A program made the translations under genes and the position numbers. From Warburgia ugandensis (taxonomy: Eukaryota > Streptophyta > Magnoliopsida > Canellales > Canellaceae): DNA of 64,000 nt. The notes under the pieces were generated by a model. The model searched no databases. It saw only the letters and a list, made by a program, of their open reading frames with translations, and was not told the DNA's origin. Location: the NCBI GenBank assembly GCA_035236585.1, contig CP141132.1, positions 50,967,880-51,031,879 on the forward strand, written 5' to 3'. Numbering within the stretch: position 1 is the first letter of the stretch; the number at the start of each line of letters is the position of its first letter. Below, in pieces: positions 1 through 12,300 of this stretch.

Positions 1-1005
1 GAAAATTTGCATAGAAAAGTCGCCCTTATTCTCTACAATTTTCACATATATAAGGATATTTCTTGTTAATCTCTAGCCAAAGGAAGTACATAGGATGAGA
101 ATTGAGGATAGATGGAGATAAGATAAGGGAGGGAATTAGGAAGTAGAAACTACACCAATTTTTTGCTTGTTTCTCCTTTCTAAGTAGTTCACGATGGAGG
201 GAAAGAGAGTGAGAGATAAAAGGAAAGTAGAAAGAATGAGGTCACTTCTCTTATTGGTCCACCTCACATGCCTATCTTCCTTATTGATAAAGTCCACTTC
301 CTATTTTTTCTTTTTAGAACAAAGATTTTGTAAGTTAGCAAATTGTGTGTTCTTTTTCAAATCATGTGGACCCATGTGCTTGTATTCAAATGGTTTAAGT
401 GGTTTAAGTGGCTCCTCTTTATCCTTTTGATTTGATGGCTTTAGTGGCTTTCATCCTAGCTTCATTGCTTACATGGCTTGACTTCTCCTAACCATTATTG
501 TGGCGCTTTAATATAACTCATGTGGCACAAGAGGCTTCATGGCTTGAAATCACATGTAAAGGTAGTACAGTTCCACCTCCTTTGCATGAATTTTGCGTGG
601 GCCCATTTTTAGTCACCTTGAATTCTATCAAATGAGTCTAGAACTTGTCTGCTTGTTCTAGATTGATCTTGAAATTTACTTAAACATTGAAATCATGGAA
701 AATTAGTCTTTGCTTTCTAAGTTGATCCAGATAATTGGTTATCATCTAAAACAATATGAATCGTTGGATCATTCTTTTAACACCAACAAAAGATTAAAAA
801 CATTATTTAGTATCTGAAAAATTATGATAGATCATACACTTACTTTGAATTAGCTTTTGCACTTGCAAAATATCATATTTTTTATTATAAATTCAGAAAT
901 GCAAGTGTTATGAATTTTGGAAAATTCCTAAAATAATGCCCAATGATCTATGGAACATGTACTATTGATTGGGTTCATTTTATACAAAATTGACTATTTC
1001 TTACA
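1..1005 (-). repeat. 3' LTR (partial) of gypsy element E
   Basis: On the minus strand the LTR begins with TGTAAG at 1005, directly after a purine tract (seen as ccccccaatc at 1006-1015 on the plus strand). Its U3 end is clearly similar to the blocks at 9252-9500, 12803-13081 and 31900-32174, all sharing the run atgcatgtgttatgaatttt or near variants. The remainder, with its U5 end, lies to the left of the window. No coding function is expected; the small frame at 194-430 is in U3-type sequence and has no recognisable product. Confidence 0.7.
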
Positions 1006-2860
1006 CCCCCCAATCATCATTTTGCTAGTCCTAACAAAAAATGGGAAAAAATACAAAAACACAAATGATAGTCCATTTTTGTAGGCACTCACAATTGCAT
1101 TTAACTTATGCAACAAGCCCTTAAACCCCTAATTTACCATTAGTGGATGAGTTAGGCCTTGTGAGAGTTTGCAGAGAATATACCCACAAAATTCAATAAG
1201 GCTAAGTTTCTTAGTTTCTCTCAAAGCATTCTCATCCATTAGTATTATACTAGCTTTAACAACTTAATAAAGATGAATGAAAATTTTTACAAGTTACCCA
1301 CATGCCAAAGCCATTTTATTATAGTTATATCTCAAAGTGCAATGTGTGTACATGCTACATAAGTCTAGACTTCTAGACAAAAATGTTTGTACTCCATTAG
1401 GAAAATTTCTTACCTCAATTTCTCATTGGTATTCACTTAAAAATGAAGTTCTCAGAAAAGGGTCAACAAAATCCTCTCACTATGTGACTTGATCCAACAA
1501 CACTAATGGTTCACATAAGCTTATGCATTTAAATGATACAAAGAATTGTGATCCCTAAGAAAGGATGCCATTAGCAAAACTAGAAGGAGTAATTCACCTT
1601 AATTCCTTAATATTTATACCATCATTAAGACTATCTTCCACCCTAAGATCAATAGGACTTTAGATGGATGAAACATAGGTTTGGGACTAGTGTTGAAAGA
1701 AAGGGTAAAAGATTCAAAGGTTTCAAATATGAGTAGAGGTCTTCAATGAATGCTGGACAACTTCTCTTTTGAGTGCACTAAAATGAATATCTTTTCTATT
1801 TTTCCTTTCTCTCTCCATTCACAACTTTTTTTTTCTTTTTTAGATAATCCTCTTTTTTATTTTCTTTGTAATTCTTTGAATGAAGGCTTTTTGCGTGTAA
1901 AATACTTATATGTTTTTCACTTCTTAAAATTTTATCATCATTTTTTTCTGAACTTTTTCTACCATCTCTACTCATTTTTGAATGACAGGTAATGGATATT
2001 TAACTAGGTTTCTGGGTTAAGGTAGATGATTTTGGAAAGGGAAGGCTTACCAAGAGGCTTAAAGGGTCTAACTAGCAGTCTAAAATACTTGGTAGGCTTT
2101 ATGTCACTAGGCTAAAATAAGGATAGCCTATATCATTTCTTAGGTTTCTTAAAGCCTATTAAATTCATAAATGTTTAGGAAAGTTAGTTCTCCCATTGGT
2201 GATTATTGGCAATTGACCAAAAAAAACATATTGCAATCTTTTAAAGTTTGAGGTTTGCAGAAGAAAATATGGAATTATATATAACTGTCTAAAAGATGAT
2301 GCCTCTAATACTTATCGAGTATAGGACCCCACTGATTTTCCTCAAAGTCTCTAAGTCATGACCATCTATCTATCTAAATTATGCACTGTGTGTAAGTGTG
2401 CTCTGAGATTTAACTTCACAAACACTTTAGATATGAATAAAATGTAGAATTAATCATATGCATGTCTATTAATAAGTTAAAATAGAAGAAATACTAAGAT
2501 TCAAAAAAATCTAATTCTCATCATAGTCAAGGAACATGACCATAAAAACTAAAAAAAAAACTAGAATTTTCTTTTAGGATAAAAGAAAAGAAAAACTTAG
2601 AATTCTTGTTCATATTGACACCCCCAACCTAAACTAAACATTGTCCCCAATGTTTTAAAACATAGGACTCCTATATGCTAATGAAGTAATATTGAAAAAT
2701 GAGACTCTAAAAACATTAGGTTGCTTACTAGTGAGCGTTAAGTTTAATGTCTTCAACAAACATACTGTGTTAGTAAAGTGATGAATGCATGCTTGACTTA
2801 TGATGAATATAGGGGTCATGAAACATGCAGTGGTGTGTCTTGTTAAAAAGGATCCTCAAG
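1006..2860 (-). other. 3' noncoding internal part of element E
   Basis: The stretch runs from the polypurine tract to the decayed end of pol. It aligns by eye with 13082-13414 joined to 25265-26640 (element C) and more loosely with 15565-17090 (element B). Shared landmarks are a 'tttgctagtcct' run next to the purine tract and an 'aaacattgtcccc' run at about 2637, followed by a conserved block near 2720 that marks the end of pol in this family. It is rich in poly-T stretches and has stops in all frames. No gene is seen here. Confidence 0.6.
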
Positions 2861-3866
2861 CAGAATTTCCTCCACTTCAATATTGATTGATTCTAGAAAG
2901 GGTCTTAACCTTTGACCATTCACTCTGAAAATCTCCCCATCCTTTTAGATTTCGATGGCTCCAAGAGGATAAATAGTACTAATAATGTAGGGTCCAGTCC
3001 ATCGGGAGAGAAGCTTGCTAGGAAAGAGATGCAACCTAGACCTATACAAGAGGACCTTTTATCCTAGTGTGAAGGACTTAAGCAAGATGTGCTAATCATG
3101 ATGAGCCTTCATTCAGTCCTTGTATATACTAGCAATCTCATATGCATCTTTCCTAAGTTCATCCCATGCATTGAGTTGGAGCTTTCTGTGTGTCCATCTA
3201 ACTCAAAATTGAGTTTTTTAATAGCCCAATTGCTTTATGCTCAATCTTAACTGGGAGATGACAGGCCTTTCCATTTACTAGATGATAGGGTGGCAGGCCT
3301 CTAAGGGTTTTGAATGTAGTATGGTAAGCCTATAATGCATCACTAAATCTCAGTGACTAGTCTTTTTGACTAGGATTAACCGTCGTTTATAAGATCCGCT
3401 TAATTTCCCTATTGGACACTTCGACTTATCCACTAGTCTTAGGATGGTATAGGGTAGCAATTTTATGGTTGACACCATATTTCTTCATTAAATTTTCAAA
3501 CACTCTATTATAAAAGTGTTTTCCCCCATCACTAATAATGGCCCGTGGAGTACCAAAGCATGCAAAAATATTTTCCTTCAAAAATTGGACCACCACTATA
3601 TGGCCATTGGTCTTACATGCTATGGCCTCTACCCATTTGAACACGTAGTCCACTCCCATAAGGATGTAACAGTGACCAAAGGAGTTGGGAAAAAGGTTCC
3701 ATAAAGTTGATGCACCAAAAATTGAAAGGCTCAATAATTAAAATGGTGTTCAAGGCATCATATATCTTTTACCAATACTCCATAACTGTCGATATTTTGC
3801 ACATGCTATGGAGTAAGCGTGTGAATCCTTAAATATAGTGGGCTAATGAAACTGTGCAACAAAATT
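2860..3866 (-). pseudogene. Integrase remnant of element E pol
   Basis: The best-preserved piece, 3426-3734, reads as a Ty3/gypsy integrase core. It contains VDYVFKWVEAIACKTN, with the first catalytic Asp, and IISDGGKHF, with the second, followed by a YHPKTSG end that is normally just upstream of the catalytic Glu. Sequence farther along (2880-3420) still reads as the pol C-terminus, including FRVNGQRLRPFLE, but with many stops and frameshifts. The zinc-binding N-terminal part begins near 3865 (PTIFKDSHAYSIAC). The domain is cut off there by the solo LTR at 3878-6273 and resumes at 6300. It is nonfunctional, as stops break every frame. Confidence 0.85.
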
Positions 3867-3877
3867 TTTGCAGCTAT

Positions 3878-6273
3878 TTATAAGTGTTCAATTTTGTATA
3901 AAAAGAACCAAATTAGTTGGCCATGTGTAATAACTTATAGTATTAAATTAGGGTTTTTGGCCAAAATTTTATAACACATGCATTTCTAACCTAATATTCA
4001 AATTTTTGTTATTTTGTAGGTTCAGAAGCTTATTTAAAGTATATGAATGATCATATTTTTAAGATTTAATTAGGGTTTTTAACCTTTTGTAGGTCTTGAA
4101 GAGATGATCCAAAGGCTATGATTGATTGAGATGAGAATAGAAGATCAGGATAAAATGATCAAGTCAAGGCCTGAATTTCAACATTTCAAAGTAGATCAAG
4201 GTCCAAGATCATATCATGGCAAGATGATGGATCAATGGAAGCAATTAGAAGAGCTAAAAGTGACTAAAATGGGCCCATGAATCAAACCATGCATTTCCAC
4301 CACCTTTGCATGAGAACCATTCAAAGCCACCTTAGCCATATAAGCCATTAGAGAAGGTGATAAGCTAAGGAATTCATGATATTAAAGCCAAGGGTATGAG
4401 CCATAACACTGAGATAAATAAATCCTCAATGTGAGCCACATAAGCATATTAAGACAAATACCATATGGAGTTACACAATTGTAGGAGAATTCAAGCCATG
4501 AACCCCTTTCTAAATTTGGATTTTCAAGATTTAATTAGAAGGCTTGAGATAATTATGTAGAAGTAAGATGAATATGCATTGGTTGACCCATCAAGGGAGG
4601 AAACCTACTTTCCAACTCTATCTCCCACTATTTTTCCATTCAATTGACCCAGGGTTATAAGTTAAAGGAGGGAGTCACCTTCTAGGAAAAAGAAGCTTAT
4701 GCCCTTTCATAAATGGGAACCAACCAGCCCATGCATCTTATCTCTCTCTTATGTCATGTTTATGATATCATCTTGCTAATTTATGTTCCACCTAACCTTC
4801 TTCATTCAATACCCTAACCCTTGGGCCACTTCCCTCATGGTTTTACCCTTCCTAAGTTGGAAACCCACTCATCTATATATAGCTCAGGTTCCATACAAAT
4901 TTTCTAAGTAGAGGTGGGTGAGACACCTTGAAATATAGCTTCCTTTGGTGTTATTTGCTGCTGGACTTCAGATTCCTTAGATACTTTTCCTGCTTTGGTT
5001 TAGTTTTCATTGCTTTAGTTTCTATTATTTTGCTTTTTAAATTTGCACCTTCCTTTTCATCTAGCTTTCCTTTTTTTTTTTTTTTCTTTGCCTCAATTCC
5101 ATTAGTTTTTCTTTGTTGTTCCCTTAGGATTTATGTTAACTCTTCTTTGATAGTTTAGCCATGAGAAGAACTAGCTTAAGCCTTGATTTTTTCACTTGAA
5201 TTTCCTGTTTCGCTCCTTTTGTTTACCCTTAGTTTTAGGCTATTTTTCCTTAACTAGTTTACTTACTTAGCCTTCGTTTTTCTCAAATTCCTTCACGGGT
5301 TTTCTTTGCATGTCATGATAAATTTAGAGTGTGAGCATTATATTTGAATTTTGTTGTTGTTTAGATAGGATTTTAGGCTATAGAAAAGTGCACAAATTTC
5401 AGAAATTATAGACAGTTTTATGTGCATAAATTTGATGTAAATTGAATATGATTCAATAAATTTATTTAGGAATTCTTGTCATGGATTGTTTATTTCATCA
5501 ATGTACTTGAGATTATGGTTTTTTTCTTGCATAAAATTAATGGTTTCAATAGCTTTCCATTTCAAGATTTATTGATTGTTCTTAAGACAGAAATATTGGT
5601 TTTCTCTTAACTTTATCCTTTAGTTTCAGCTATCAAAACATCTTATTTTTCTGAATCCTTAGGTACCCACTTAGATTTTTATATTGTTTATTAGATCCTA
5701 TATTTAGTTTGTATAGTAACTCATTGTAGGTGCATTAAATTTCACCATCTTGAGGGCTCCAAAATCATGTGCATAGTCAAAAAACCATGCGCATGGTTCT
5801 AAATCCCATTTATTTTAGATTATTAGTTAATTTGTTATTGTTTTAGAAGTTGTTAATTAGTTTTTTTAGGTTTATAAAGTTTCCTTTTCATAAGTTTAAG
5901 GTTAGGTAATTTTAATTTAGGAAAGTTTCTAATTTAGTAGTTTCCTTATGTTTCATTGCTTAGTTTGAATCTTTCTAAATTGTTGTAGTTTTCTTTAGTT
6001 AATTGAATGTTAGTTAGGTAAGTTTCTATTCTAAATGTTTAATTTTAATTTAGGCTAATTTTTTTATTTTTAGTTTTTAATTTTGTGCATGTTCCTAATT
6101 ACATGTTACTTTATATTCCTAGTTTAATAACAACTCTCCTTCTTTGTCTGAAGTTATCTAATTTGAATAAAATCTAATCCATTACAAATCTGTGAGGTTC
6201 CTCATGGGATCGACCATGCGTACATGGAAATACTGCATTAATTAGTGTGCTTGCGAGTAATTTTAAAGCTACA
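3878..6273 (+). mobile_element. Solo LTR, element C/E family, inserted in E integrase
   Basis: The orientation is opposite to the surrounding element. The start, ttataagtgttcaattttg, matches the U3 end of the other LTRs read on the minus strand, and the end carries the U5-type block around 'gggatcgacc' at 6207-6216. The length of about 2.4 kb is close to that of the LTR at 29539-32174. Integrase homology stops on the left side (about 3866) and resumes on the right (about 6280), which brackets the insertion. No internal region or second LTR accompanies it, so recombination between two LTRs is the likely origin. I do not see a convincing target duplication. The small frame at 4928-5158 is not a gene. 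Confidence 0.65.
4874..4882 (+). promoter_or_regulatory. TATA box of the solo LTR
   Basis: The string tatatatag lies about 1 kb into the LTR, at the place where the U3/R border is expected for an LTR of about 2.4 kb. It is followed at a normal distance by pyrimidine-rich sequence. This is the only strong TATA motif in that part of the repeat. Whether it is used is unknown. Confidence 0.45.
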
Positions 6274-6279
6274 CCAATT

Positions 6280-6925
6280 ATTTTCTTTGCACTAAAGTGG
6301 CCTCGTATGCATGGTCATGGAAAAAGGAGATGATTTGCTAATACTTCCTATTTAGTATCCATCTCCTAATTACCTAATCAAGATAGTACTTGAATAAGTA
6401 CATATCATCCTATGAAAAGTATTTGACCTCACAAGAAATCTATGCCTATCTTGTTTGGACTAATGATCTAGCATTTGATGAGTAACAAGATAGTTTATAA
6501 TATTAGCAATATGAAGGTAACTAGGAGATAGTCATCAACTGTTCATCCAAAAATGGCATAATGATGGGGCTGGAATCATTATTAGATTGAATGACTAACC
6601 TAGACAAATCATCTACTACTACATTCTCGAAGCCTTTCTTATCACGAATCTCAATGTCAAACTCCTACAGTAATAGAATCCATCGAATGAGCGTGGGTTT
6701 AGCATCCTTCTTAGAAAGAAGGTACTTCAAGGTGACATGGTCAAAATAGATGATAACTTTACATCCTAAGAGGTAGGATCTAAATTTGTCTAAGGAAAAT
6801 AGAAAAGTTAGCAACACTTTCTCTGTAGTGGAATAATTGAATTGTACATCATTCAATGTTCTACTTGCACAGTAGATCACGTGGGGAGGTTTATCTATAC
6901 ATTGCCCAAGACAGGCATCACACAT
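6280..6925 (-). pseudogene. RNase H and RNase H-integrase linker, element E
   Basis: The frame 6665-6925 reads as a gypsy RNase [20 protein letters not shown], then [20 protein letters not shown] (normally YTDH) and [20 protein letters not shown]. The next part, 6580-6664, continues as FDIEIRDKKGFENVVVDDLS before stops accumulate. At about 6283-6300 it still reads GHFSAKK, the start of the integrase zinc-binding region, just before the solo LTR interrupts it. An Asp of the active site sits in an altered context, and stops and shifts make it nonfunctional. Confidence 0.85.
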
Positions 6926-6952
6926 AATTTTTTACGGTGCACTCCAATCAAG

Positions 6953-7760
6953 TCATTGAATAATGATAGCAGAGCTTAATTCTACTTTGATCCACTCAAA
7001 AGCTTGTAAGCAATCTTCATTAAAGTAAAATGTGGCCTCTTTAGCAAGTAAGTTCCATATAGGCCTAGAGATTTTGCTAAAATCGTTGATGAAGCAGTGA
7101 TAAACCCCAGTGTGGCCAAGGAACAAATGAATTTCCTTTACTGTCCTAGGAGATAAAAGGTTAACAATTAGATCCATCTTGGCTTTATCCGCCTCTATCC
7201 CATTAGCTGAGATCACATGCCCTAAAACAATGCCACTTGTCACCATAAAGCTGTATTTCTCCCAATTAAGCATCAAAATTTTCTCTTGTCACCTGGCAAG
7301 AACTAACTTCAGATGGTGTAAGCATTCATTGGAAGAGACCCAAATACTGAAAAATCATCCATGAACACTTCTAAGAACCTCTCATATAAAAAAAAATCTT
7401 AATATACACCTTTAGAAAGTAGCCAAAACATTACACAATCCAAAGGGCATACGATGATAAGTGAAGCTAGTCTTCTCTAGGTCCTTAGGGGCTATGGGAA
7501 TTTGGTTATAATAGGAATAAACATCAAGAAAGCAATAATATTTGTGGTCGGCTAACCTTTCCACCATCTAGTCAATTAAAGGAAGAGAAAGGTGATCTTT
7601 CCTCATGACTGAGTTCAATTTATGGTAATCAATACAGACTCTTCACCTGGGGGTCATGCAAGTGGGGATTAGGTCATTATCCTCATTGTAAACTATCGTA
7701 GCTCCCAATTTCACAGGTACAACTTGAATTGGGCTGACCCAAGTGCTATCAGAAATAGGG
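6953..7760 (-). pseudogene. Reverse transcriptase remnant, element E
   Basis: The gypsy RT palm and thumb are readable. RVCIDYHKLN lies at about 7620-7645. The catalytic FMDDFSVFG is still intact at about 7345-7372. The thumb and connection (7276 down to 6953) read NWEKYSFMVTSGIVLGHVIS, then VKEIHLFLGHTGVYHCFI and FSKISRPIWNLLAKEATF. Order and spacing fit Athila/Tat-type pol. Frameshifts separate the blocks. It lies between the protease (8190-8745) and RNase H (6280-6925), so element E kept the normal domain order. Confidence 0.85.
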
Positions 7761-7982
7761 TATACTATGCCAACATCTAGGAGTTTTTAACACTTCATCT
7801 CTAGCAACCTCTTTCATGTTGTGGTTAAGCCTTCTCCATGTTTCCCTAGATGGTTTAGCATTCTCTTCAAGATGAATTTGATATATACACACAACAAGTC
7901 TAATCCCTTTTATCTCCACTATAGTCCACCCCAAAGCTGTCTTATGTTCATGTAGAACATTAAGTAGCTTTCCTTCCTATTC

Positions 7983-8745
7983 TTAATTGAGATCTAAGGC
8001 AATGATTACAGGTAAGGAATCATTATGTATTAAGTAAGAGTATTTATAGTTATTAGGCAATGGTTTAAGAACCAAAGTGGGTGGGTTATCAAACAAAGGT
8101 ACATGAATAGATTTGGATAGGGGAAGAGGTTCCACTTGAGGTCCCCATTTATAAGTACCCATGATTGGTGCAACATCTAGAAAAGCATTCACTTCATTAT
8201 AGATCTGTCTATGTCAAAATCAAGATTAAAATGTGCAAGATAGGCCTCAAGCAAATCTTGGGTAAAGGATAGTGTAAAAGCATATGGAATTAGACCTTTG
8301 ATCATGTTTACTACAAAAGAATCGTCAAGGTCTAGATGTTGGTGATCAACACTAAACACATTAAGTTTAACTTTCGTATTACAGAAAGAAAGTTTCATCT
8401 CACCATTGAGACAGTTAATGATGGCATTGGATGTTGCCAAGAAATGACATCCAAGAATAACTGGGATCTGATTATCGAGATATGATACATGGTGGGTGTC
8501 AATGACAATGAAATCTATGGAGAATAAAACCGATCCACTTGGATCAAGACATCTTCAACCATACCACGTGGAATTTTACTAGATATGTTTGCAAGTTATA
8601 ATGTGGTGTTGGTTAGCTTTAATTTACCGTGCCCTAGTCGCACATAGAGAGAGTATGGCAACATGTTCACACTAGCCCTTAAATCTAATAGTGCCTTATC
8701 AATGGTGTATTCTCTAATAACACATGAGATAATAGGACAACCTAG
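7983..8745 (-). pseudogene. Aspartic protease region, element E
   Basis: On the minus strand, ALLDLRASVNMLPYSLY at about 8665-8700 is the protease active-site region, where the family normally has D-L-G-A. The glycine is replaced by arginine, which should kill activity. Downstream the flap and C-terminal region is readable as IPVILGCHFLATSNAIINCL (about 8400-8470), followed by NGEMKLSFCN and the linker toward RT (7983-8192). Stops and frame changes divide it. Family assignment rests on the ILGxxFLATxNAxI block. Confidence 0.8.
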
Positions 8746-8790
8746 ATATCTAAACTTTAAATGGGTATTATGCTAAAGCAAAGAGTTCAC

Positions 8791-9240
8791 CTACTCAGTG
8801 AGGAAGGCTTTCTTTTGTGCATTTATCTTGTGCTTTTGTGTGCAAAGCTCTTTAAGGAACTTGGCATAGCTAGAGATATCGTTGATTATGTTGAGCAAAG
8901 GAATATTGATTTGGGCATGTTTGAATACATCCATTATCTCATGAAAATTGGTCCCTTTCTTTGCCTTGTTCAGAAGAGATGGGAATGGGGCCTTAGGTAC
9001 ATAAGGTGCCTCCACTATGGGTTCTGAGGGAGTTTGAGATTTCCATCCCTTCTCCTTCTCCTTCTCCTTCTCCTTCTCCTTCTCCTTGGATGTGGCTTGG
9101 TCATTCTCCTATAATTTACTTTTAGTTTTCCCTATGTTGTTTTCTATCTAAGGTCCACTCCTAAGGGTAGTTATGGATTTAGCTTGCTTACGTGATCTCT
9201 GTGAATTTGAGCTGGTGCTAAGATTTGGCCTTGTCTTTCA
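8791..9240 (-). pseudogene. Gag C-terminal region, element E
   Basis: The frame 8791-9015 reads YVPKAPFPSLLNKAKKGTNF, then EIMDVFKHAQINIPLLNIIN and SSYAKFLKELCTQKHKI. This is the stretch that joins gag to protease in Athila/Tat gypsy elements. Upstream it continues in frame through a run of about seven Lys-Glu pairs encoded by a hexamer repeat. Homology stops near 9240, where an LTR remnant begins. The N-terminal gag, leader and primer site of this element are therefore missing, apparently by deletion. Confidence 0.8.
9049..9088. repeat. Hexamer repeat (TTCTCC)n
   Basis: About seven copies of ttctcc lie inside the gag C-terminus of element E. On the coding (minus) strand they give alternating Lys and Glu codons, so the repeat is in frame and extends a charged linker. 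Confidence 0.85.
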
Positions 9241-9251
9241 TGGAGAATGGA

Positions 9252-9500
9252 AACAACTGTTGGATCATTCTTTTAACACCTACAAAGGTTTAAAAATACT
9301 ATTTAGTATTTCGAAAATTATGATAGATCATATAATTACTCCAAATTAGCTTTTACACTTGCAAAATATCAAAATTTTGAATTAGTTATATAAAAATGCA
9401 TGTATCATGAATTTTAGAAAATTCCTAGAATAATGCCTTATGATCTATGGTGCATGTATTGCTAATTAGGTACTTTTTATACAAAATTGACTACTTATCA
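9252..9500 (-). repeat. 5' LTR remnant of element E (U3 end only)
   Basis: The 249 bp match the U3 end of the LTR at 750-1005, including gttggatcattcttttaac at the inner edge and ttatca at 9495-9500. The high-coordinate end abuts RNase H sequence of element D, which marks the insertion point of E in D. The low-coordinate end abuts gag of E. A deletion has removed the remainder of the LTR, the primer site, the leader and most of gag. Confidence 0.65.
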
Positions 9501-10492
9501 AGAATCTTTCTATGTAGTTTAGCTTAGTGTCCTTCTTAGATGAAGGTACTCAAGGGCCAAGTGATCAGCAAGTATGACTATCTTAGATCCAACCAAATAA
9601 GACTTGAACATATCAAAGTTGGATACAACTATTAAAATCTTTTTCTGTAGTGGAATAGTTCATCCAAGTGCTATTGAGGGTCCTACTTGCATAGTAAATG
9701 AAATATGACATTTTTTCCTTTCTTTGTCCTAATACCACACTAATACCATATTCACTAGCATCACACATGATTTCAAAGGGCAAACTCCAATTAGGTGGCT
9801 ACTTGATAGTTTTAGTGGTTAACTAGTCCTTTAACTTTGTAAAAGCTTCTTATAGCTGTCCGCCCACTCAAAAGGAGAGTCCTTTGTGAGGAGGTGACAC
9901 AATGGTCTGGATATTGCACTCAATTTTTTAATGAACCTCCCATAGAACCTTGCATGAGTTAGGAATGAGTAAATGCCCCTAACAGATTTGGGGATGGGTA
10001 GATTAGCAATTAGGTCAACTTCGACTCTATCTACTTCCATCGGAGGACACTATCAGGCCAAGAGCAATTCCCTTAGGAATCATGAAATGACACTTCTCCC
10101 AATTAAGCACTAGGTTCTTTTCTTCACAACAACTTAAGAATTTCTTAGGTTATTAAGACATGTTTCAAATGAGTCCCTAAACATAGAAAAATATTCCATA
10201 AAAACCTCCAAGATTCTCTCTACCATATCACTGAAGATGTTCAATATGCAACTAGAATGCGGCAGGAGAATTATATAATCCAAATGGAATTCTTTTGTAA
10301 GAAAAAGTGCTAAAAGGATATGTGAAGGTTGTCTTTCCCTAATCCTTTGGTGCTATCTCTATCTGGTTGTACCCTGAGTAACCATCTAGAAAATAGTAGA
10401 ACTGATGATTGGCTACCTGTTCTACATCTGGTCCACAAATGGCAATGAGAAATGATCCTTCTTAGTGGAGCAACCTGGATCCTTATATTTTT
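9501..10492 (-). pseudogene. RT and RNase H remnant, element D
   Basis: A second, older copy of pol lies upstream of element E. KKDHFSLPFVDQM lies near 10435-10470. The catalytic position at about 10165-10195 reads FMEYFSMF instead of FMDD, so the metal-binding Asp pair is lost. The frame 9831-10040 is the thumb (VDLIANLPIPKSVRGIYSFL, then RFIKKLSAISRPLCHLLTKD). RNase H reads YYASRTLNSTWMNYSTTEKD at about 9640-9700 and stops at 9500, where element E begins. Many stops are present. The domain order is the same as in E. Confidence 0.8.
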
Positions 10493-10562
10493 GGGCTTGG
10501 TTCATCTTGTGATTTACAGGTGATATAGGTGAGAGTGGGGCAACCTAGATCCTTATATTTTT
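10465..10562. repeat. 28-bp direct repeat with 42-bp spacer
   Basis: Copies at 10465-10492 and 10535-10562 share gcaacct(g/a)gatccttatattttt. They lie exactly where the gag C-terminus of element D is joined to RT without a protease between, so the repeat may be a scar of the deletion that removed the protease. Confidence 0.7.
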
Positions 10563-12300
10563 AGTGTGGATGGTACTGTAGAATTGAACTTACTTGTTTA
10601 GTCACAAATGCCTTCTTTTACACATTCAATATTCTCTTAATTGTGCATAAATCCTTTAAATTTTTTGCATATGATGGGATTTGTTTTATTGCCTCTATGA
10701 TCAGTATGTTAATATTAACTTGCTTAAATATCTTCATAATCTCATTATCAATAGTACTCATTGTGACTTGCTGCAACCTTTGAGAGAATGGAGAAAGGAT
10801 GGAACATATTTCAACAGATCGAATGGGATACCTCTCTTTAGAGTTTTTTTGTATGTTTAGTGGATTTTTCTCCTGATCGATCTTTTGTGGCCCATCTTTC
10901 TCAATTCTTTTACCACTCCTAAGAATGGTAACAGCCTTAGTCTATTCCATAGTAGAGATTGAAGACGTGTTAACTACGTTATTATCTAACGCATCACACC
11001 CTTAGGATAAATTGATACTTTTGGTTGAGCTAGAAACTTTATTTTTTTCATAGTGTCCACCATTTGACTCATCATATATTTCATTTCATTCATGGATTGT
11101 GTGGCATGTTTTAATTGGATTTTGAATTGAGAAGTTCTCCACTCCTGGTTTTGGATAAATTGATGTAGGTTATCCTCTACAAGCCTTTTGGGTGGGGGCA
11201 TGTGAGGGCCAAGAGCATGAGGTCTTTGAGTTTGTTGATGTTGGTATGGGGCTTGAGCAAGGCTTCCTTGATTTTCTTTATGAGCTAGTATAAGCCAGTT
11301 TTGAGACATTGGCAGTTCGTCCATTTCTCCAACTAAAAGATGGTTTCTTCAATTGGGATTATATGTCTCAAAGTATGTGGAGAAAGGTCTTTTATATGCA
11401 TTTAGGGAGTGGCTTGTTCATGAAGTATCTCTCAGAATGCTGGAATGATGGGTTATTTTGGAGTAGGATGTGTTGTACCTTCACAGATGCTACACACTTG
11501 TTCGACTTTACTAGACATGATGGTCCCCATCTCTATGGCCTCTAATTTTTAGGATAGGGATGCTACTTTGGCATTAAGTTCATCTTTCTCAGTCATGTCA
11601 TACATGCCTCTCCTAACATGGGTAGTGGGCTTGGGCTTATCTGGTTGTTCAACTCTTTTCAAGTCAGCCCAGGTTTGTACACTTTAAATGAGCCATTCTA
11701 AATACTCCTTTGCCTCTTTTGGTTGTTGATCCAGGAAGTTGCCATTGCACATCATCTCTATGAACTGGCACATGTCAGAACTAAGCCCCTCAAAGAAAAA
11801 GAAGATAATGTGCCACGATTCATAGCCATGATGTGGGCATGCAAGTAATAAGTGTTTGAACCTTTCCCAGCATTGGTAGAATGACGCTTCGTCCTTCTAG
11901 GTAAAGGTCATTATTTTTTGGTAGAGTGTACTTGTTTTATGTGTAGGGAATTTTTTTTTCATGAATTCCCTAATCATTTCATGCTAGGTCCTTATGAAAC
12001 CTGCTAGAAATGCATTAAATCATATTTTAGCTTTTTCCTTCAAAGAGAGAAAAAGTTTAAGGCTAACTATGTCTAAGGCAATATTTTGTGTGGTGTAAAC
12101 ACTTCATCAAATTCCTTAAGATGCAAGCAAGAACTCTCACTGTCTAACCCATGATACTTTGGGAGTAACTCACTTACTCTTGTTTTCAACTCTACTATAC
12201 CAAGATTCTGAGGTAGAATAACATAGGATGATGTATTGGTGCGTGTTGGTTATAGATAGTCTTTTATAGTTCTCCAATGAGGATTTTGATAAAAATCATT
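10563..12300 (-). pseudogene. Gag of element D
   Basis: From the N-terminal side, IVELKTRVSELLPKYHGLDS (about 12120-12190) and the following blocks down to about 11640 give the retrotransposon gag domain, with AKEYLEWLI near its end. A knuckle CSICEGTTHPT lies near 11460-11500, with the last cysteine position lost and a stop just after. The frame 10986-11324 is a Gln- and Met-rich linker (WRTSQFKIQLKHATQSMNEM). The C-terminal gag/protease joint at 10620-10800 reads IFKQVNINILIIEAIKQIPS. Multiple stops make it dead. Confidence 0.8.
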
